Source: Hymenopus coronatus
Taxonomy: Eukaryota > Arthropoda > Insecta > Mantodea > Hymenopodidae
Direction of reading: 5' to 3'
Length of the DNA: 64,000 nucleotides
NCBI GenBank assembly: GCA_030762935.1
Contig: CM060900.1
Span: 385,138,132 to 385,202,131, forward strand
Of the stretch, positions 44,250 to 56,289 are shown piece after piece (the stretch's first letter is position 1; every line of letters begins with the position of its first letter). The translations under genes and the position numbers were made by a program. The notes under the pieces were generated by a model. The model was not told the DNA's origin and did not search any database. It was given only the letters and a program-made list of their open reading frames with translations.

Positions 44250-45570
44250 AAAATCACGTTTCATACTGCTTCCTGTTTTACTTTACAGGATGAAGAATAA
44301 AGTTAGAACTAAAGTCAATATAAAGTCAATATCTCAGTAACATCGCTTTCTGCTCTCCGGGTTCTTAATGACCAAGAATTAAATATACATGGTCGTGATT
44401 AAGCAATCTGCAGCAGTGAACAGATCAACTGCAGACAGTAAGCGGCAACCATTCAGAATGAAGTTTTTCTCAATCCGACCCTTTTATTTCTCAGGCCCTT
44501 GTTCGTTGCCACAATCTATGTCAGAGCATTAAGAGAGCTTCATTAACGGGTTGGTTTGGACCATAACTGAAAAGGAAGTTTTGTCACACTGCATAACACA
44601 AAACACTTTAGGAACCCATATGTATAAGCAGGTTCCCGTACACATCGGTAGTATAAAAATAGCGCCCATTGGTTTCCGAGGTATGTTCCTCTGTACAGAA
44701 ACCAAGCGCTGTCCTAATCGCATCCCCCAATTCATTCTGGGCAAGAGGGATGACCTACTTGTGCACTTGTGCGTTTTTGCCACAATTTAAGACAGTATTG
44801 AAAACGATACTTTTCAGATTATTTCCACCTTTAAGCAATAACATAAAGCAGTTTATCAATAAAATAAATGTAGTTTATCTTACTTACCTGACACACAATT
44901 CGGTTAAATACGAGTGAATATCTTTCACATAACGTAGATACATTTTAAAACGTTTTAGTTAGAGCTGAGCGAGAGCTGAAAATATATATAACACTAAAAG
45001 GTATCCGAAGAAATGTTAAACATAATGATTAAAGTGTGTATATACGTATTTGTAGTTTAACGTATTTTAACCTGAAAGGGCATACAAAACGAGCAATAAA
45101 TCAAGGAAATGATGCTCAAATGAGCCTGGAACTCATATAGCTCAACGTTACACGACATTCGTCTTCTCAGGATAAAGGGGAATCCCAGAGAAAATCTTAT
45201 CCGTATACCTCAGCCTAACAGATATTCTGATTAGAACCTCTTGAATGTGAAGCAGATACGCATAACCACACTAGAGAGGTGGTTGAATAAAATATGCGTT
45301 GTTGGACGACCGTCACTATATAATACTAAAATATTAAATCACATTAATATAAATTTATTTTCCAAGGAACAATGATTTGTAAACAAAAGTGTGATCTTTG
45401 GTTATGGTAATTAACTTGATAGTTAATTTTTATAAATGAGGTTGTATTTTTGAGATTCTCTTAAAGTAATTATGCACGGAGCTATAGTGAAAACAATGTT
45501 TATGCTGGATAAGTAGAGTCAGAGAGCTATAGTTGGGATTTGCACCACGGATTTATTTATTCGGAATGAG
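44250..45570. other. AT-rich intergenic DNA, no feature recognised
   Basis: Overlapping frames at 44,529-44,917 on both strands have no motifs and no splice or promoter signals. Confidence 0.4.
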
Positions 45571-45574
45571 TTTT

Positions 45575-46000
45575 GTGGGACTTTGCATAACGGTTAAACC
45601 GTAAGAGATAGACAGAAACTTAATACACAAAAAATGTAGATGTTGTTAAAAAACATACTTTATGACATGTACGTGTTTCTTGTAGAGTTAGCCGCTTTTG
45701 AGGCATTCCTTGTTATTGGTTTCAGTTTTAAATTAACTAACGTTTCTCAAACGGGACCATACAAAGTGAACCGAACCTTAATTATTTCACATAGCGATCA
45801 GTTTTAGAAGGATTTGTCTATCAGTTAGCCTTGTGTGTTCCCTAATTTCCCTTCTACATACAATGAAGCAGTAATAAGACCAATTGTGGTAATGTTATAA
45901 TGTTTATCTCGATAAGCATGATGCAGATAAAAGAATAATCTTTTTTAAGAATAGTTTTTATCTGGAAAATGTTCTTCTTTGAAACGTCTGAACTACAATT
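45575..46000 (-). repeat. Family A repeat, minus strand, partial
   Basis: Inverted landmarks: GCATAACGGTTAAACCGTAAG, AGATAGACAGAAACTTAA, GAGGCATTCCTTGTTATTGG, TTCTCAAACGGGACC, CAATGAAGCAGTAATAAGACC, TAAGCATGATGCAGATAAAAG and GAATAATCTTTTTTAAGAA. Only the first half of the unit in its own orientation remains. Confidence 0.8.
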
Positions 46001-46920
46001 AACTACTTAATAATTAGTGAGGTGTGTAGTTCCCATATAAGTAGCAACTATTCACTTGTCAACTTATCCCGCGAGAAAAAAGCTTCTGTCAGAAGGTGCT
46101 TGAAGTCATGCGGTACCTACTGCAGCAGCATGCACAGCTTGCACAGAAACAGCACAACATTACGTTTATAATTATTGGCAGCTTCACAAGATTACATCTT
46201 ACTACTGCAGCACGAATAAAATTGCAGTTCAAAAATTGTCAGGAGTGCTGAATAAATAGTAATACATTTATTATAAATAGTAATAAATTTAATAATAGTG
46301 ATAACAATAATAATAATTTGTAACAGTACAGAAATAGTTATTGTAACAAATATAGAAATGTCCGTGTTGTTTAAATAACACTAGTGATAACTCTACAGAC
46401 GGTAGGTATGAGGAAAAATTTAAAAAAAAAGACTAATGTTTATGGATACTTTTAAAAAAAATTGAGAATACTTAATTAAGACAGTCAGACATTTTCAAAA
46501 ATATTTGCTACAATACTAAAATCCATCTATAATCACAATTAGAACTGACAGGCACATAAGCAAAAAAATGAACTGCTGGAGTTTTAAATTTATTACTGTA
46601 GAATGACAACATTTTCACTGAAGTAAAAACAATTATATATCAAACTAAGGTTAAATGTTGTGGAATTTTGGGAGATAGTGTTAAATAACGGAAAGTAATG
46701 TCAACTGAAGTGGCTTCCTGAAGTCGGGCAGCTAAGGCGTTAAAGAGAGGAATAAAATAAGAGTATAGAAATGGGAGAAGTAATGGATGCCTAAAGTATA
46801 TAATACAATCTATAACTGACAAAATCACACTTATACAGTCGCGTACTAAGGATGGAAGACAGAAGATTTCTTAGGGACGCGATGTCATGACAACCAGAAG
46901 GAAAACTAGAAGAGCAAAAC
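46001..46920. other. AT-rich intergenic DNA, no feature recognised
   Basis: AAT-type simple repeats at 46,250-46,320. The frame at 46,640-46,828 (-) has no motif. Confidence 0.4.
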
Positions 46921-46922
46921 AA

Positions 46923-47172
46923 CTATTGGAATTTATATAAGCAGGAGTAGAGGATATTGGCAGTGTAGTACAGATGCGGGCTTAATGCATCTTTGAAATT
47001 TCGGGAGAAGGGGAAGATACGAAGGGCATAGACGAGAACCAGATCCTGTGCTGCAGGATCGTACGTAAGTGGGGTTCCTTGTCTGCAGATCCTGGCGCCG
47101 GCCACATAGGCCTCCCACCTGCCGCTGTGATGCCTACGAGTCACCGTACGACACCGACAGTTTCTCCAACTC
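46923..47172 (-). other. GC-richer open frame next to a SINE, unrecognised
   Basis: A minus-strand frame reads through WEAYVAGARICRQGTPLTYD, PAAQDLVLVYALRIFPF and SRNFKDALSPHLYYT. It looks like a translated repeat rather than a random AT frame and may be the 3' part of an uncharacterised retroelement. It joins the family E SINE, and the longer frame (46,923-47,300) is a fusion of both. Confidence 0.3.
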
Positions 47173-47173
47173 T

Positions 47174-47433
47174 GCCGGTCCCCATGGCTCGCTAAAGTGC
47201 CTCGCTTTGTTGCTTCGTGGCGCAGGGGATCGTGGGTTCGAGTCCCGCCTTGGGCATGGGTGTTTGTAAATGTGACTATGTGTGGGTATATTAGAAGCAA
47301 AAAGCAAACCGGTAATCAAACAAAAAAAAATGAAACTTTGGGAAAATAGAAAAACGGAAAATAGTAAAAAGAAAAAAAAAGGCATACAGCACCGGAGTCC
47401 CGACAAGACTCCGGCACTGCATTTAAAAAAAAA
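47174..47433 (+). mobile_element. tRNA-derived SINE, family E copy 2, with 3' hairpin and poly(A)
   Basis: The head is GCCGGTCCCCATGGCTCGC with box B GGGTTCGAGTCCCGCC. A TG-containing linker, an A-rich middle, CACCGGAGTCCCGAC and AAGACTCCGGCACTG (terminal hairpin) and A's follow. The order is identical to 21,075-21,313; the A-rich middle is longer here. Confidence 0.87.
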
Positions 47434-48155
47434 CATGCCATTCACCTACCTTTTATCTGGTTAGAAAAGGAAATATGAAATGGAACACAAGAGCACTTAA
47501 GACATTGTACAAACTAACCTAGAATTCGGCTGCCAAACAGGGTAAACCGCGAAAGAAGCATTCAAAGTGGGACCAAAACCGGAACCTCCCAGATGTGATG
47601 TCAAACGTTACTGAGTCCGTTTGAAGAAGACAAACAAAAAAAAAAAAAAAAAAAAACCACAAGGGAATAGTAAAATATTTGGGACAGGAATTATTATATT
47701 ATGGATTGAAATGAGAACGTGATAATATTATATAAAACCGCAACTGACTATGTATTATAAACGCGTTTTACGTATAATGTTTGATTGAGGATTTGCTTTT
47801 AAGCACAAAACTGAATGATAGCTACAAGACAACTGATGCCAATAATTTGGCATTGTCTAGTCTATATTTAGGTAGCTAATAATTTGAATTTGATAATTTT
47901 AAATAAGTACACATACACCACCAATAGAATTATACTCATTCGTACTTTCCTTTAGTTATCCAATATTATAGGCATCAACGCAGTCAATTGAAAATGGAGT
48001 GAATATTATTTATATACCCTCACTCTTCATTAATTACATATGTGACAATAAGGGTGCTGTTTAATCCCAACCTAACACTAATTACATTTAAAATCTAAGG
48101 GATTAAAAATAAAACTGTTCTATCACACAACCTTTTCTATTTTTACCTTTATCTA
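47434..48155. other. AT-rich DNA with a 22-A run, no feature recognised
   Basis: The A run at 47,636-47,657 follows GC-normal DNA and might be the tail of a retrocopy whose body (47,460-47,635) I cannot identify. Confidence 0.35.
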
Positions 48156-48159
48156 GCTC

Positions 48160-49045
48160 GTATGTACAATGTATATAGTAGATAGAGAAGGTATTATATT
48201 CCACGCAAAAATTCGGTATTTCGCCGGAAATATACCTAGGTTTGGAGACCCCTAAGTCCGAAAAACAGCATTTTTAGAGAGAAAAAAAAGGGTCTGTGTT
48301 TACGTGTGTGTGTCAGTGTGTTGATCTGTGGACAACATCATTGAAACACTAAAATAAAGTAAAATACCAATCTGTGTTTAAGTTTATTGTCTTCCAGGGA
48401 TGCGACACGAAGCTTTTCAAAAAAAAATTCCCATTCCAAACTACCGTTTTCATAGAAAATTGTTTGAAAAGTTTGTTTTTCCCAAAAATCGCTGCAACGA
48501 TTTTTCTTAAAATACTGATATAAAAAGATATTTACATAAAAAATAAAATGTATATCTTTCTTCAGAATAACCTCTGAAGACCTGTTCATTCTGGATAAAC
48601 TTAGCTAAAATTTGCAGGGAGGCCTTAAGAGATAGACAAAAACTTACTAACTAAAACTGTACATCTCGTCAAAACACACACTTTATGTCATACACATTTT
48701 TGTCATATAACTGGCCTTTTCTGAGATATTCCGTGATATTGGTTTAAATTTTAAGCTACATAAACTTTTCTCGAAGGTAGATCATCTTTCTTTCGTCCGT
48801 TATTTATTTACTCCTGGCAACTTAAGAGAATGGAATTTAAATTGATTTACTGAGCGACCGGTTTTAAGGAATAATTGAGTACCCTTTAGCTTTGTATATT
48901 CCCTAATTTACCTTCTGGTTATAAAGAATCAAATAATAGGACCAATTCTGCTAGTGTTTATCTCGATTAAGTTGATGCAGATAAAGAGTAACATTTTGTA
49001 ATAAAAGCTTGCTTGCGAAACAGCTAGAGAATGTCGTGTAAATGT
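48160..49045 (-). repeat. Family A repeat, minus strand, near-complete unit
   Basis: Inverted landmarks over the whole unit: TAGATAGAGAAGGTATTATATTCC, CGGTATTTCGCCGGAAATAT, GTGTTGATCTGTGGACAAC, CTTCCAGGGATGCGACACG, ATCGCTGCAACGATTTTTC, GAGATATTCCGTGATATTGG and GTTTATCTCGATTAAGTTG. It is one of the best-preserved copies and suitable as a reference for the consensus. Confidence 0.85.
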
Positions 49046-49930
49046 AACACATCTGATTTGTTATACTTAACACGTGGTAAAAAGTGGAAGCGAATGTTCT
49101 TTTCCTTTTTTGTGAGAAAGAGGGATTTTTAACCCCCGTGTGTGTGTATAAGCTGACCAAGATCCTAGCTAGAAGTGGGACATTTATGTTGAGGCGAGCT
49201 GATCAAACACTCTTTCCACGTTATTCAGTTCACTGAATCTAGCCAACAAAACGTCTTGGTCCTTTTCCTCTTGTTTTGTTTTGTAGCTTCGTCTGGGTGG
49301 TCCTTTTTAGGAAGTAATGCTGCAGCAACTTTTTGGTGCCGTTTATTTGTTCAGGACGACTTCCAACTTTGCAGATTTCACGCAGGCTTGCGATGTAGCT
49401 GTGTTTGTTTTGATGGAAGGGATCACGTCGACGACAGGGCGCTGGTTTACTGGGACACGTATTTTTATACCTACTTGCCTGTAAAACTAGGCGGTTTCCA
49501 AGTGATCTTTTGTTAACCTCATTAGTACTTTATTCGTGAAAATTGAACAACCGGTAGCCATTTATTTACACATAAGCGTTTTCCGTTTAAGTCACAGGTC
49601 TGATGCGAAGGTTAATTCTGCTCCTAATATTGAAACAATATTCGGCTGGTGGTAAATTAAGTTTCAGAACTTTTATTTTTGAGTATACATTTATTGCTCT
49701 TGGGAACTCTTCAGAGCACATTTAGGCTTCATTTCTTCCTTTAAAAGTTACTGATCCATACATTAAAACCTGAACTATTCTTAGCACTACAGAAAATTCT
49801 GATATCTTTAACGCTCTTAGTGAATGGAACAAATTGACTCTTTTACTGTAAAAAATAAAACACATTTAATCCTCATTCAAACAGTTAAATCCTCGAGAAC
49901 ATTTTAACAGCATTTGATTAGGGCTTCCGA
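49046..49930. other. Intergenic DNA, no feature recognised
   Basis: The frame at 49,256-49,516 begins after TTTGTTTTGTAG, which resembles a splice acceptor, but its translation (FVASSGWSFLGSNAAATFW and so on) has no motif. Confidence 0.35.
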
Positions 49931-49931
49931 G

Positions 49932-50312
49932 AAAAGTACATTTCTTGGGCACTTGGGCACTAGTTTTACGGGGGAGCGGAAATCGGGGAGAAGAACAGAG
50001 AGCTGGGTCGCCTGTCTTTCAACAGTGTTACTCAACTAAAGAGAGTTTACTTCTTTGAGACCCTCAGCCATTACGGTGAATAAATTATCTAATTTACCCA
50101 GAATTAATTGAATTATTAAACAAAATACACCGCAGGTATATGTGCAAGTACTTTGGTAAAACATACAGAATGAAACCTTAGCATTGAGCCACTAGATGTC
50201 AAGGTGCATAGAAACTTCAAACCTCAATGTTTTCGCTCTGCTGATTCCGAAAATGCGCGAAAGCTACAGAGTGAAGACTATTTAGCCGAGTGTTCAAGAA
50301 AAAGTGCGCATA
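49932..50312. mobile_element. MITE-like element H, copy 2, about 380 bp
   Basis: The left end GTACATTTCTTGGGCACTTG and the right end in reverse GCACTTTTTCTTGAACACTC form diverged inverted repeats. The interior matches 30,555-30,923 (GCCATTACGGTGAATAAATT, CTTAGCATTGAGCCACTAG). More decayed than copy 1. Confidence 0.7.
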
Positions 50313-50321
50313 TAGTGGGCC

Positions 50322-50388
50322 AGATTAACCCACAAAAACCAGCCGAAACGCCGCTTTGTTCACTATAAATATCTCACACGGTCCAATA
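50322..50388 (-). mobile_element. SINE family D fragment
   Basis: On the plus strand GAAACGCCGCTTTGTTCAC and ATATCTCACACGGTCC match the inverted body of family D (GCCGCTTTGTCCACCACAAAT, CTCACATGCGGTC). Too short to type its tail. Confidence 0.55.
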
Positions 50389-50746
50389 TTGCTAGGAAGT
50401 TACTAAAACGTGGAATAAAAGTCTACACTTTAACGAATGCAAGAATTCTATATTGCACAAATCGTTAACTTTACTGTAGGAATAACCAGAAAAGCAATAT
50501 ACGGCAGATAACATCATAAACGATATGGAAAAGCGTTTGGCAGAAACATATCAAAGGACAAATATTTTGCTACAGTTTCTCTGGCTTTGGAGCTTTCGAA
50601 ATATATAACCTGAATAATAGAAACCATTCAATATCTATTCAGGTTTTCTGACTGCAAAGAACCGGAAATGTTGCCCTTTTTACTTCATTTTTCTAACTAA
50701 ATAGGGGTGTGCTTATCTCTTACAGACCAATAAAGAAAAGTATAAT

Positions 50747-51725
50747 TTGTCTTTTAAAATCTATATATTGATAAGAAAATTTAGGAAAATACCGGTAAAG
50801 CAACCAAACCATGGCTTTTGTGCTTTATCACTCCTAACAAGGGTCTGCTTCATTGATTTGAAAAATGCTCTTGACCGAGTGAATGGGAAAAATAATGAAA
50901 ACATAGGAATTGGCTGGAAGGACAGAAGACTCATTTGCAACTTGCATCTGGTGCAAGAGGTGAAACTACCTCTAGAGCAAGGGGTGACGAAAAGTGTAGA
51001 AGTAGTAAGAGGTGTCAGTCATGGATGGTGCAAATCGTCCATCTTATTTAATATTTACGGAGATCGGTTACCAAAGAATCCTTAGGCTTAGAGACTTTGT
51101 GATGAAAAGAACTGCAATCAACATCAAATGTGCAGATGGCTTGGTGCTAAGGAATTATCGATAGACTGGTTGAAACAAGAAGCAAATATACACCGGAAAT
51201 CAACATAGTAACGAACAGTATCTTTAAATCACCATTGGAAATCAATAATTAAAACATGTGAAACACTTCAAATTCTTGGTAAGTTCACCATCGAAGAGAA
51301 GACCATTGTTGACTAGTAATTTGAGCCCAGAGTTACGTACAAGTCTGGTAAAGTGTTACGTTTGGATCATTGCCCACTACGGATCGCAGATGTGAATATT
51401 GAGGAAAACGCAGAAGTATTTGGAGAGTTTTGAGACTTACTGCTCTAGAGGGATAAAAAAAAGTCAAAAGGATGGACATGCTGACAAATAAGAGATTATG
51501 AGAAGAGTTCAGGACCAGAAATCAACCCTATGCACAATTCTCAGGAGGAAAGCAAACTAGATGGGAGGCACTCCAAGAAGAAACTGCCTTCTGCATGACC
51601 TCATAGAGCAAACGGTAGAAGAAACAATTAGGTTCGGAAAAAACATATTCAGCTAAAATAAGATTTAAGGAAAAAGTGGAATTAATGGATGCAGAAGGAA
51701 GAAGTAGAAGATGCTATGGAGTACA
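50747..51725 (+). pseudogene. Decayed RTE-like LINE reverse transcriptase
   Basis: The frame 50,747-51,085 reads CFIDLKNALDRV (RT motif A, 'FxDxxxAxDRV'), GIGWKDRRLICNLHL, VRGVSHGWC (motif B, usually RGVRQGC) and ends near GDRLPKNP. In other frames downstream follow IKCADGLVL (motif C, usually FADDxxL, catalytic Asp pair lost), CYVWIIAHYGSQM with W-I/L-R (the 'LYGxExW' thumb motif), ILRRKAN and RRNCLLHDLIEQ (the C-terminal 'RRxxWxGHxLRRNxLL' motif). This order is that of RTE-type or related LINE ORF2 proteins. Stops, shifts and motif C loss make it a fossil. Endonuclease sequence upstream is not visible. Confidence 0.85.
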
Positions 51726-53400
51726 AAATTTGTGTATCAAATTTGAGGACCTGTTGAAAGGCAGAATATATCATAGTACTATTACTACTATAGCTCCTAG
51801 TACCACTACTGTTGCTACTACTTCTATTAACGGCGTGTGAATACTGCAAATGAAATGGAATGTACCTATTCCGTTTCTAGGGTAACTTCTGCGTGCCCTT
51901 TGTCAGCAACTTCTCTGTTGAATATGTTTGAAATAAACTGTCAAAACATATTTAAGGTGAAGACAGGAACCCCAGATGAACGACGGTTGCTCCTAAAGCC
52001 GACGGTTCTGGACGTAGTAAAATTCCATTTATATGCCACATTACACATTCAAGGGATGAAGACACATGGGGAAACAATTAAACATATAACTGGATTAAAA
52101 GACAATGAGGAAGCTTGATGAGTTGGAATGAAGCCGAGGTTTTGCTTTTACTCCCCACCAAGAATAAACTAAGCTGATCATAGGATAAATATTTCTAACT
52201 TGTTCCAAGACTCATAGAATTTATGGAAAACGAATCGTAAAATAAGTATGTTTGGGTCTGTTTTAATAACTGCTTTTATATTTAATCTTAATTACCTTTA
52301 GATAGCCTCAACCTGATGTTTCTAACAATGGTAAAATAAACCAGGTATAAATACAGTTTCCTGCATTGTTTTGAATTGTATTGTGTCATAGATATTCTTG
52401 GTTAAGTCTAAGCTAACACATATAGTCATTTTTAAATTATTTGGAAGGCACCTTTTATATTTTAAAATTAGTTTATATTAAATTTACTGAAATCACTGTT
52501 AAATAATGTTAACGTAATTAAGACAATAATTGGTCGGTGTCGGGGTAAGGAGAAGTCTGAAAATGTAATTTTCGTGTAACCCACTTCAAACAGCTCTCAC
52601 AAATAACTGTTTATCAGCGCAGTAATTTAAGCACCCAAGTTAGGGTTAACAATCAGTCTGATAATTAAAAGCCGTCCAAAACCAAGACTGCACTTGTTTT
52701 GTTTTAATTATGAGTGTATAATACTCTATATTTGAGATGCAGTTCTTTATATCCCTTTCGCCAGGTACCGGTAAATTATTTATTAGAGGTATTTAGAATA
52801 ATGCACGAGAAATAAGCTCAAGATCTGAAGGGTGAAAGGCCGTAAAGTCCTATATCTAGCAATTATTTCCACAATATTTGGAAAAATCCCTCCTAAATTA
52901 TTGTGAAAATGAAGTCTCTATATTATGTTTCAGTTTGATACACATGCTTTTTTGAGAACAATCATATTTTAATTTGAAATTTAATATTGAATTGGAGATA
53001 ACAAATGTGCCGTTCAGTTTTATTAATATATATATAGGTTCTCTCATATCTGAACTATTCATGACACTTAGTTATCCCTATAGGTCCGGTTTCTCCTTGT
53101 ATGTTATAAAATTACCACACTACTTTGCACACCGTACAAATAAATCATAGTTCTACTTTCTACCAATGTCAATAAATTATTATGTACACAAAATTACGTC
53201 CAACATCTGATAACAATAATGTTTTATAATTACCTTCTTTTGCGTTGTAGTTGATTATAATTGTTTCCGAACAAGCAATTTCAAATGCTAGGTTTAACAA
53301 TACAATTAAACTATCAAATAAACAATTTATATCGCGTACATGGATTGGCAGTGAAACATCAATGCATGTAAAATAGCTTTCCGTATCGTTTCGTAATCGG
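51726..53400. other. AT-rich intergenic DNA, no feature recognised
   Basis: A 93-codon plus-strand frame (51,837-52,118) following the LINE relic has no motif. The rest is A/T-rich. Confidence 0.4.
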
Positions 53401-53404
53401 CTTA

Positions 53405-53760
53405 CCCTCCCCGTACTTGTAGGACTGACACTAGGCCTTACAAGCCAATGCCTAGCGGTCAGAAGCATGTCGGGGAGCCAACAACACGAAACCACAGAAT
53501 GGAGAACCTGTTACGAGGGGTGGGTCCGTAGAAAGGCATGAGCAGGAGGAAGTGCATGATATGAAATGTAGGCAAAATTGATGATAGGAAAGATGCCTAT
53601 GGAACAGTTGGTATGTGGCGGGGGAAACCGGAGGACTCGGGGAAAACCCGCCCAGACGCCGCTTTGTCCACCAAAAATCTCACATGCGGACGCTCGTGTT
53701 CGAACATGGACCGCCTAGATGGAAGGCGAACGGTCTAACCACTGGGCCACAGCGCCGCCA
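53405..53760 (-). mobile_element. tRNA-derived SINE, family D with tail type a, full length
   Basis: On the minus strand the head is GGCGGCGCTGTGGCCCAGTG with GGTTAGACCGTTCGCC (box A region) and box B ATGTTCGAACACG. GTCCGCATGTGAGATTTTTGG, AAAGCGGCGTCTGGGCGGG and GTCCTCCGGTTTCCCCCGCC follow, then a tail with CATTTCATATCATGCACTTCC, CTTCTGACCGCTAGGCATTGG and GCTTGTAAGG that matches 36,140-36,440. About 355 bp. The minus-strand frame 53,169-53,495 only clips its tail. Confidence 0.8.
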
Positions 53761-53764
53761 CGTA

Positions 53765-54317
53765 AGATAGCAGTACTCTAAAATAATCTCAATAACAACC
53801 CATGAGCGAAAGGCACAAAGTATCGACATATATTTTTTTTTTTTTTCAAAATGTACTTTTCAAATGTTACAGAAAAATTATTAAAAGAAATTCCTTCTCT
53901 ATTCGTAGTAAAACATCGTCGTGTCCCTAAAATCCAAGCGATTTTAATGCACAAACAGGTTAAAAAGTAGATTCCGCATGTTTATCTGAACTGTTGTCCG
54001 AATGAGATACAAAGGCAAACATTGTGTATCTCAAGATAAATTCAGAGCTCTTTCTGCAAATTACATTTAAGATAATTCATTATCTCTACAACCCGTATGT
54101 GCAGGTGTAAAAAGTGAATAAAACATTTGATCATATTATTATATACTCTATTGTTGCTATATGTACTGTAAATGCTGCTGGCTAACAATGTCTAAATACG
54201 GTTTAGCCACCTTTGCTGTGCCTTTTCTGACATTCATTCTTACATATTCGTTATAGGAGAGTTAACAGTTCCAGTATTACGTTGATTACTCCATGGTTAG
54301 TTATGCGACTTGACCAA
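53765..54317. other. AT-rich intergenic DNA, no feature recognised
   Basis: A T run at 53,829-53,846; nothing else. Confidence 0.4.
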
Positions 54318-54987
54318 ATACCAGGTGGGCCAACAGCGCCATATTTCTCTTTTGAAAGGTAACCCTTGGTGCACTATAAAGATTGCAAAACTTCACGGGG
54401 TAAATCCAAGCATACGCCGGTCAGTGGCATTGTAACAGACTGCGACATTCGTTCTTGTCCTTTTGCATATAAATTATATAATATAAATGTGTAATATAAA
54501 TAATAAATAGTAATAGAGTAAAACACTGCGTGGTCTCATGCATGCTTTTTGTTGCGGCGCTCTAATGTTTTGATTTAACCCTACAGTGCTTCTAGTCTCT
54601 AATGTTAAATAAAACAGCGTATTACAAGACTACCAAACTAGTTATTGGCGTATACTGATAGGTGAAATAGACTTACTTGTGAATCTAAAACGTGACTTTA
54701 TTCTCCAAGAAATAATAGTTCTGCATTTGCAATGGGAATTATGTTAACCTTTTCCGTGTGTTTACATTACTCTTGTTTATAATCATGGGCTACAATCGCC
54801 CTTCAATGGGCGCAGCGATTTCTTCACCGCTTACGTTGATATGGAAGAAAAGAAAAATGAAGATCTCTCTCTTACAATGACACTGACCGGCGTATGCTTG
54901 GATTTACCTCGTGGAGTTCTACCATTTTAAAATTCACGAAGGATTATCTGCAAATGCCAAATACGGCGCTGTTGGGCCACCAGGTAT
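54318..54987. mobile_element. Non-autonomous element G with about 115-bp terminal inverted repeats
   Basis: The left arm 54,318-54,438 and right arm 54,872-54,987 are inverted copies. Both contain, read inward, ATACC-GGTGG-CCAACAG, CGCC-TATTT, CAC-GGTAAATCC and AAGCATACGCCGGTCAGTG. TA abuts both ends, a possible TA target duplication. The ~430-bp interior is AT-rich without coding capacity. A solo left end lies at 38,570-38,695. Superfamily not certain. Confidence 0.88.
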
Positions 54988-55008
54988 GTGCTAGGAAATC
55001 TGTATAAG

Positions 55009-55335
55009 TCGGAAGCTAAAGACTTAAGGGTTTCACGGCTATGTAATTATCTCGTATTCCTTTATGAAGAGTATAACAAGCATGCCTTTGTTGAAGCAAT
55101 CGCTAAATCCAAGAACAAAATGGCGCCGGAAAGGTTTAGTAAAGCTGTAAAACAGCAAATGTCATAACTGAAAGCATAAGAACTAGAAAAGCATACACTC
55201 GCGAAGGAGATCTCAAACATTTTAACAGATCAGGCAGAAATGAATAAACTGATAAACGTAGAAGATTATTAGGATTTATTAAAATATGCAGCGCCATCTG
55301 TAATTTATGTCACGCAAATCTTGCGATATACATTT
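55009..55335 (+). pseudogene. Decayed coding fragment, protein family not recognised
   Basis: One plus-strand frame of about 109 codons interrupted by only three stops reads SEAKDLRVSRLCNYLVFLYE, EYNKHAFVEAIAKSKNK, MAPERFSKAVKQQMS, stop, LKA, stop, ELEKHTLAKEISNILTDQAE, MNKLINVEDY, stop, DLLKYAAPSVIYV. The sequence is highly charged, helical in character and much more protein-like than the surrounding DNA, which suggests a once-functional gene. It starts about 20 bases from the right end of element G, but the TIRs of G lie outside it. It could be a host pseudogene or a retroelement gag/ORF1 remnant. Confidence 0.5.
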
Positions 55336-55339
55336 AACA

Positions 55340-55998
55340 TAACTGGAGTGTGCAATGCTTAAATGTTAATTTATTTTTTATTGTAAACATTTTAAATGTT
55401 CTGGTTTAAAGGCTATTTTATTCATGGAACAGTTCTAAAGTGCCTCTCATGGTTTAAAAATGCTTCAGCTTAATCACTCGTCACAGGACAAATAATGACG
55501 TTCTACGATATTAAAAATTATGTTAACTACATATTTTCCAATTTTTCCTTTAGGTCATTAATACATTTTAAAAATCCCTTGAAGCTCAAGCCCTGATAGA
55601 ATTATGTCCGTCAATCGAATTAGGTGCCTATATTAGGTCCAAAAAATGTGTATATTATCACATAATACGTCTTTAAATACATACTTATCAATTTTAATAA
55701 ATTAGAATGCGTTGCAAAACCTTAAACACCAGCTCAACGGTCTATATAGCCAACATATGCACAAACAAAATAATTCCTGATGACCTTAAAAACGTTTCCT
55801 ATTATTGCATGATACAGTTGTATATCATATGTACAAGAAATTATGTTTCATTTTACAGCTCATATGCACAGTTCTATTTATTAATTAAATGGGGCTGAAT
55901 AAAACAGTACGTTTAATTTTGGAAGGTGAAGTGTCATAACAATTCTTTCTTTCATCATTTGATTCTATAGATATTCATGAACCAAAGCGGAACAGTAT
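55340..55998. other. AT-rich intergenic DNA, no feature recognised
   Basis: Nothing supportable. Confidence 0.4.
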
Positions 55999-55999
55999 T

Positions 56000-56288
56000 T
56001 TGTTGTTGTTGTGTCATTTATATAGCCTCCTTTAACATCTAAGATCATATCGGGGGCTTTGTATTAGAAATAACCCGTTATGTGCGGATTCTTTACGTCA
56101 GGTTTAAAAATAGTTTGTTTTTTTTTCCTCAAACATACACACACACACATACACTCTCATATAATACTTCCAGACTCTGTGGGGGATAGCAAATAATTCT
56201 GGTTAAAGAAAGGTTTCCGGCCCCAGCCGGGGATCAAACGCGGGACCTCCGGGTGAAAAATCAGCTCGCTGACCATGGAGGCAGTCAA
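56000..56288 (-). mobile_element. tRNA-derived SINE with (AAC)n-like 3' end
   Basis: On the minus strand the head CTCCATGGTCAGCGAGCTG is a box A region and GTCCCGCGTTTGATCCCC box B. A TG microsatellite, CCTGACGTAAAGAATCCGC and AAGCCCCCGATATGATCTTAG follow, and the 3' end is ACACAACAACAACAAAAT. This tail type differs from the poly(A) of family E. A 63-codon frame over it is an artefact. Confidence 0.75.
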
Positions 56289-56289
56289 C

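Noticed and set aside
47134..47445. 103-codon frame with 'RRDSNPRSPAP' sequence
   Set aside because: This is antisense translation of SINE family E; the same kind of peptide arises at 21,072-21,332.
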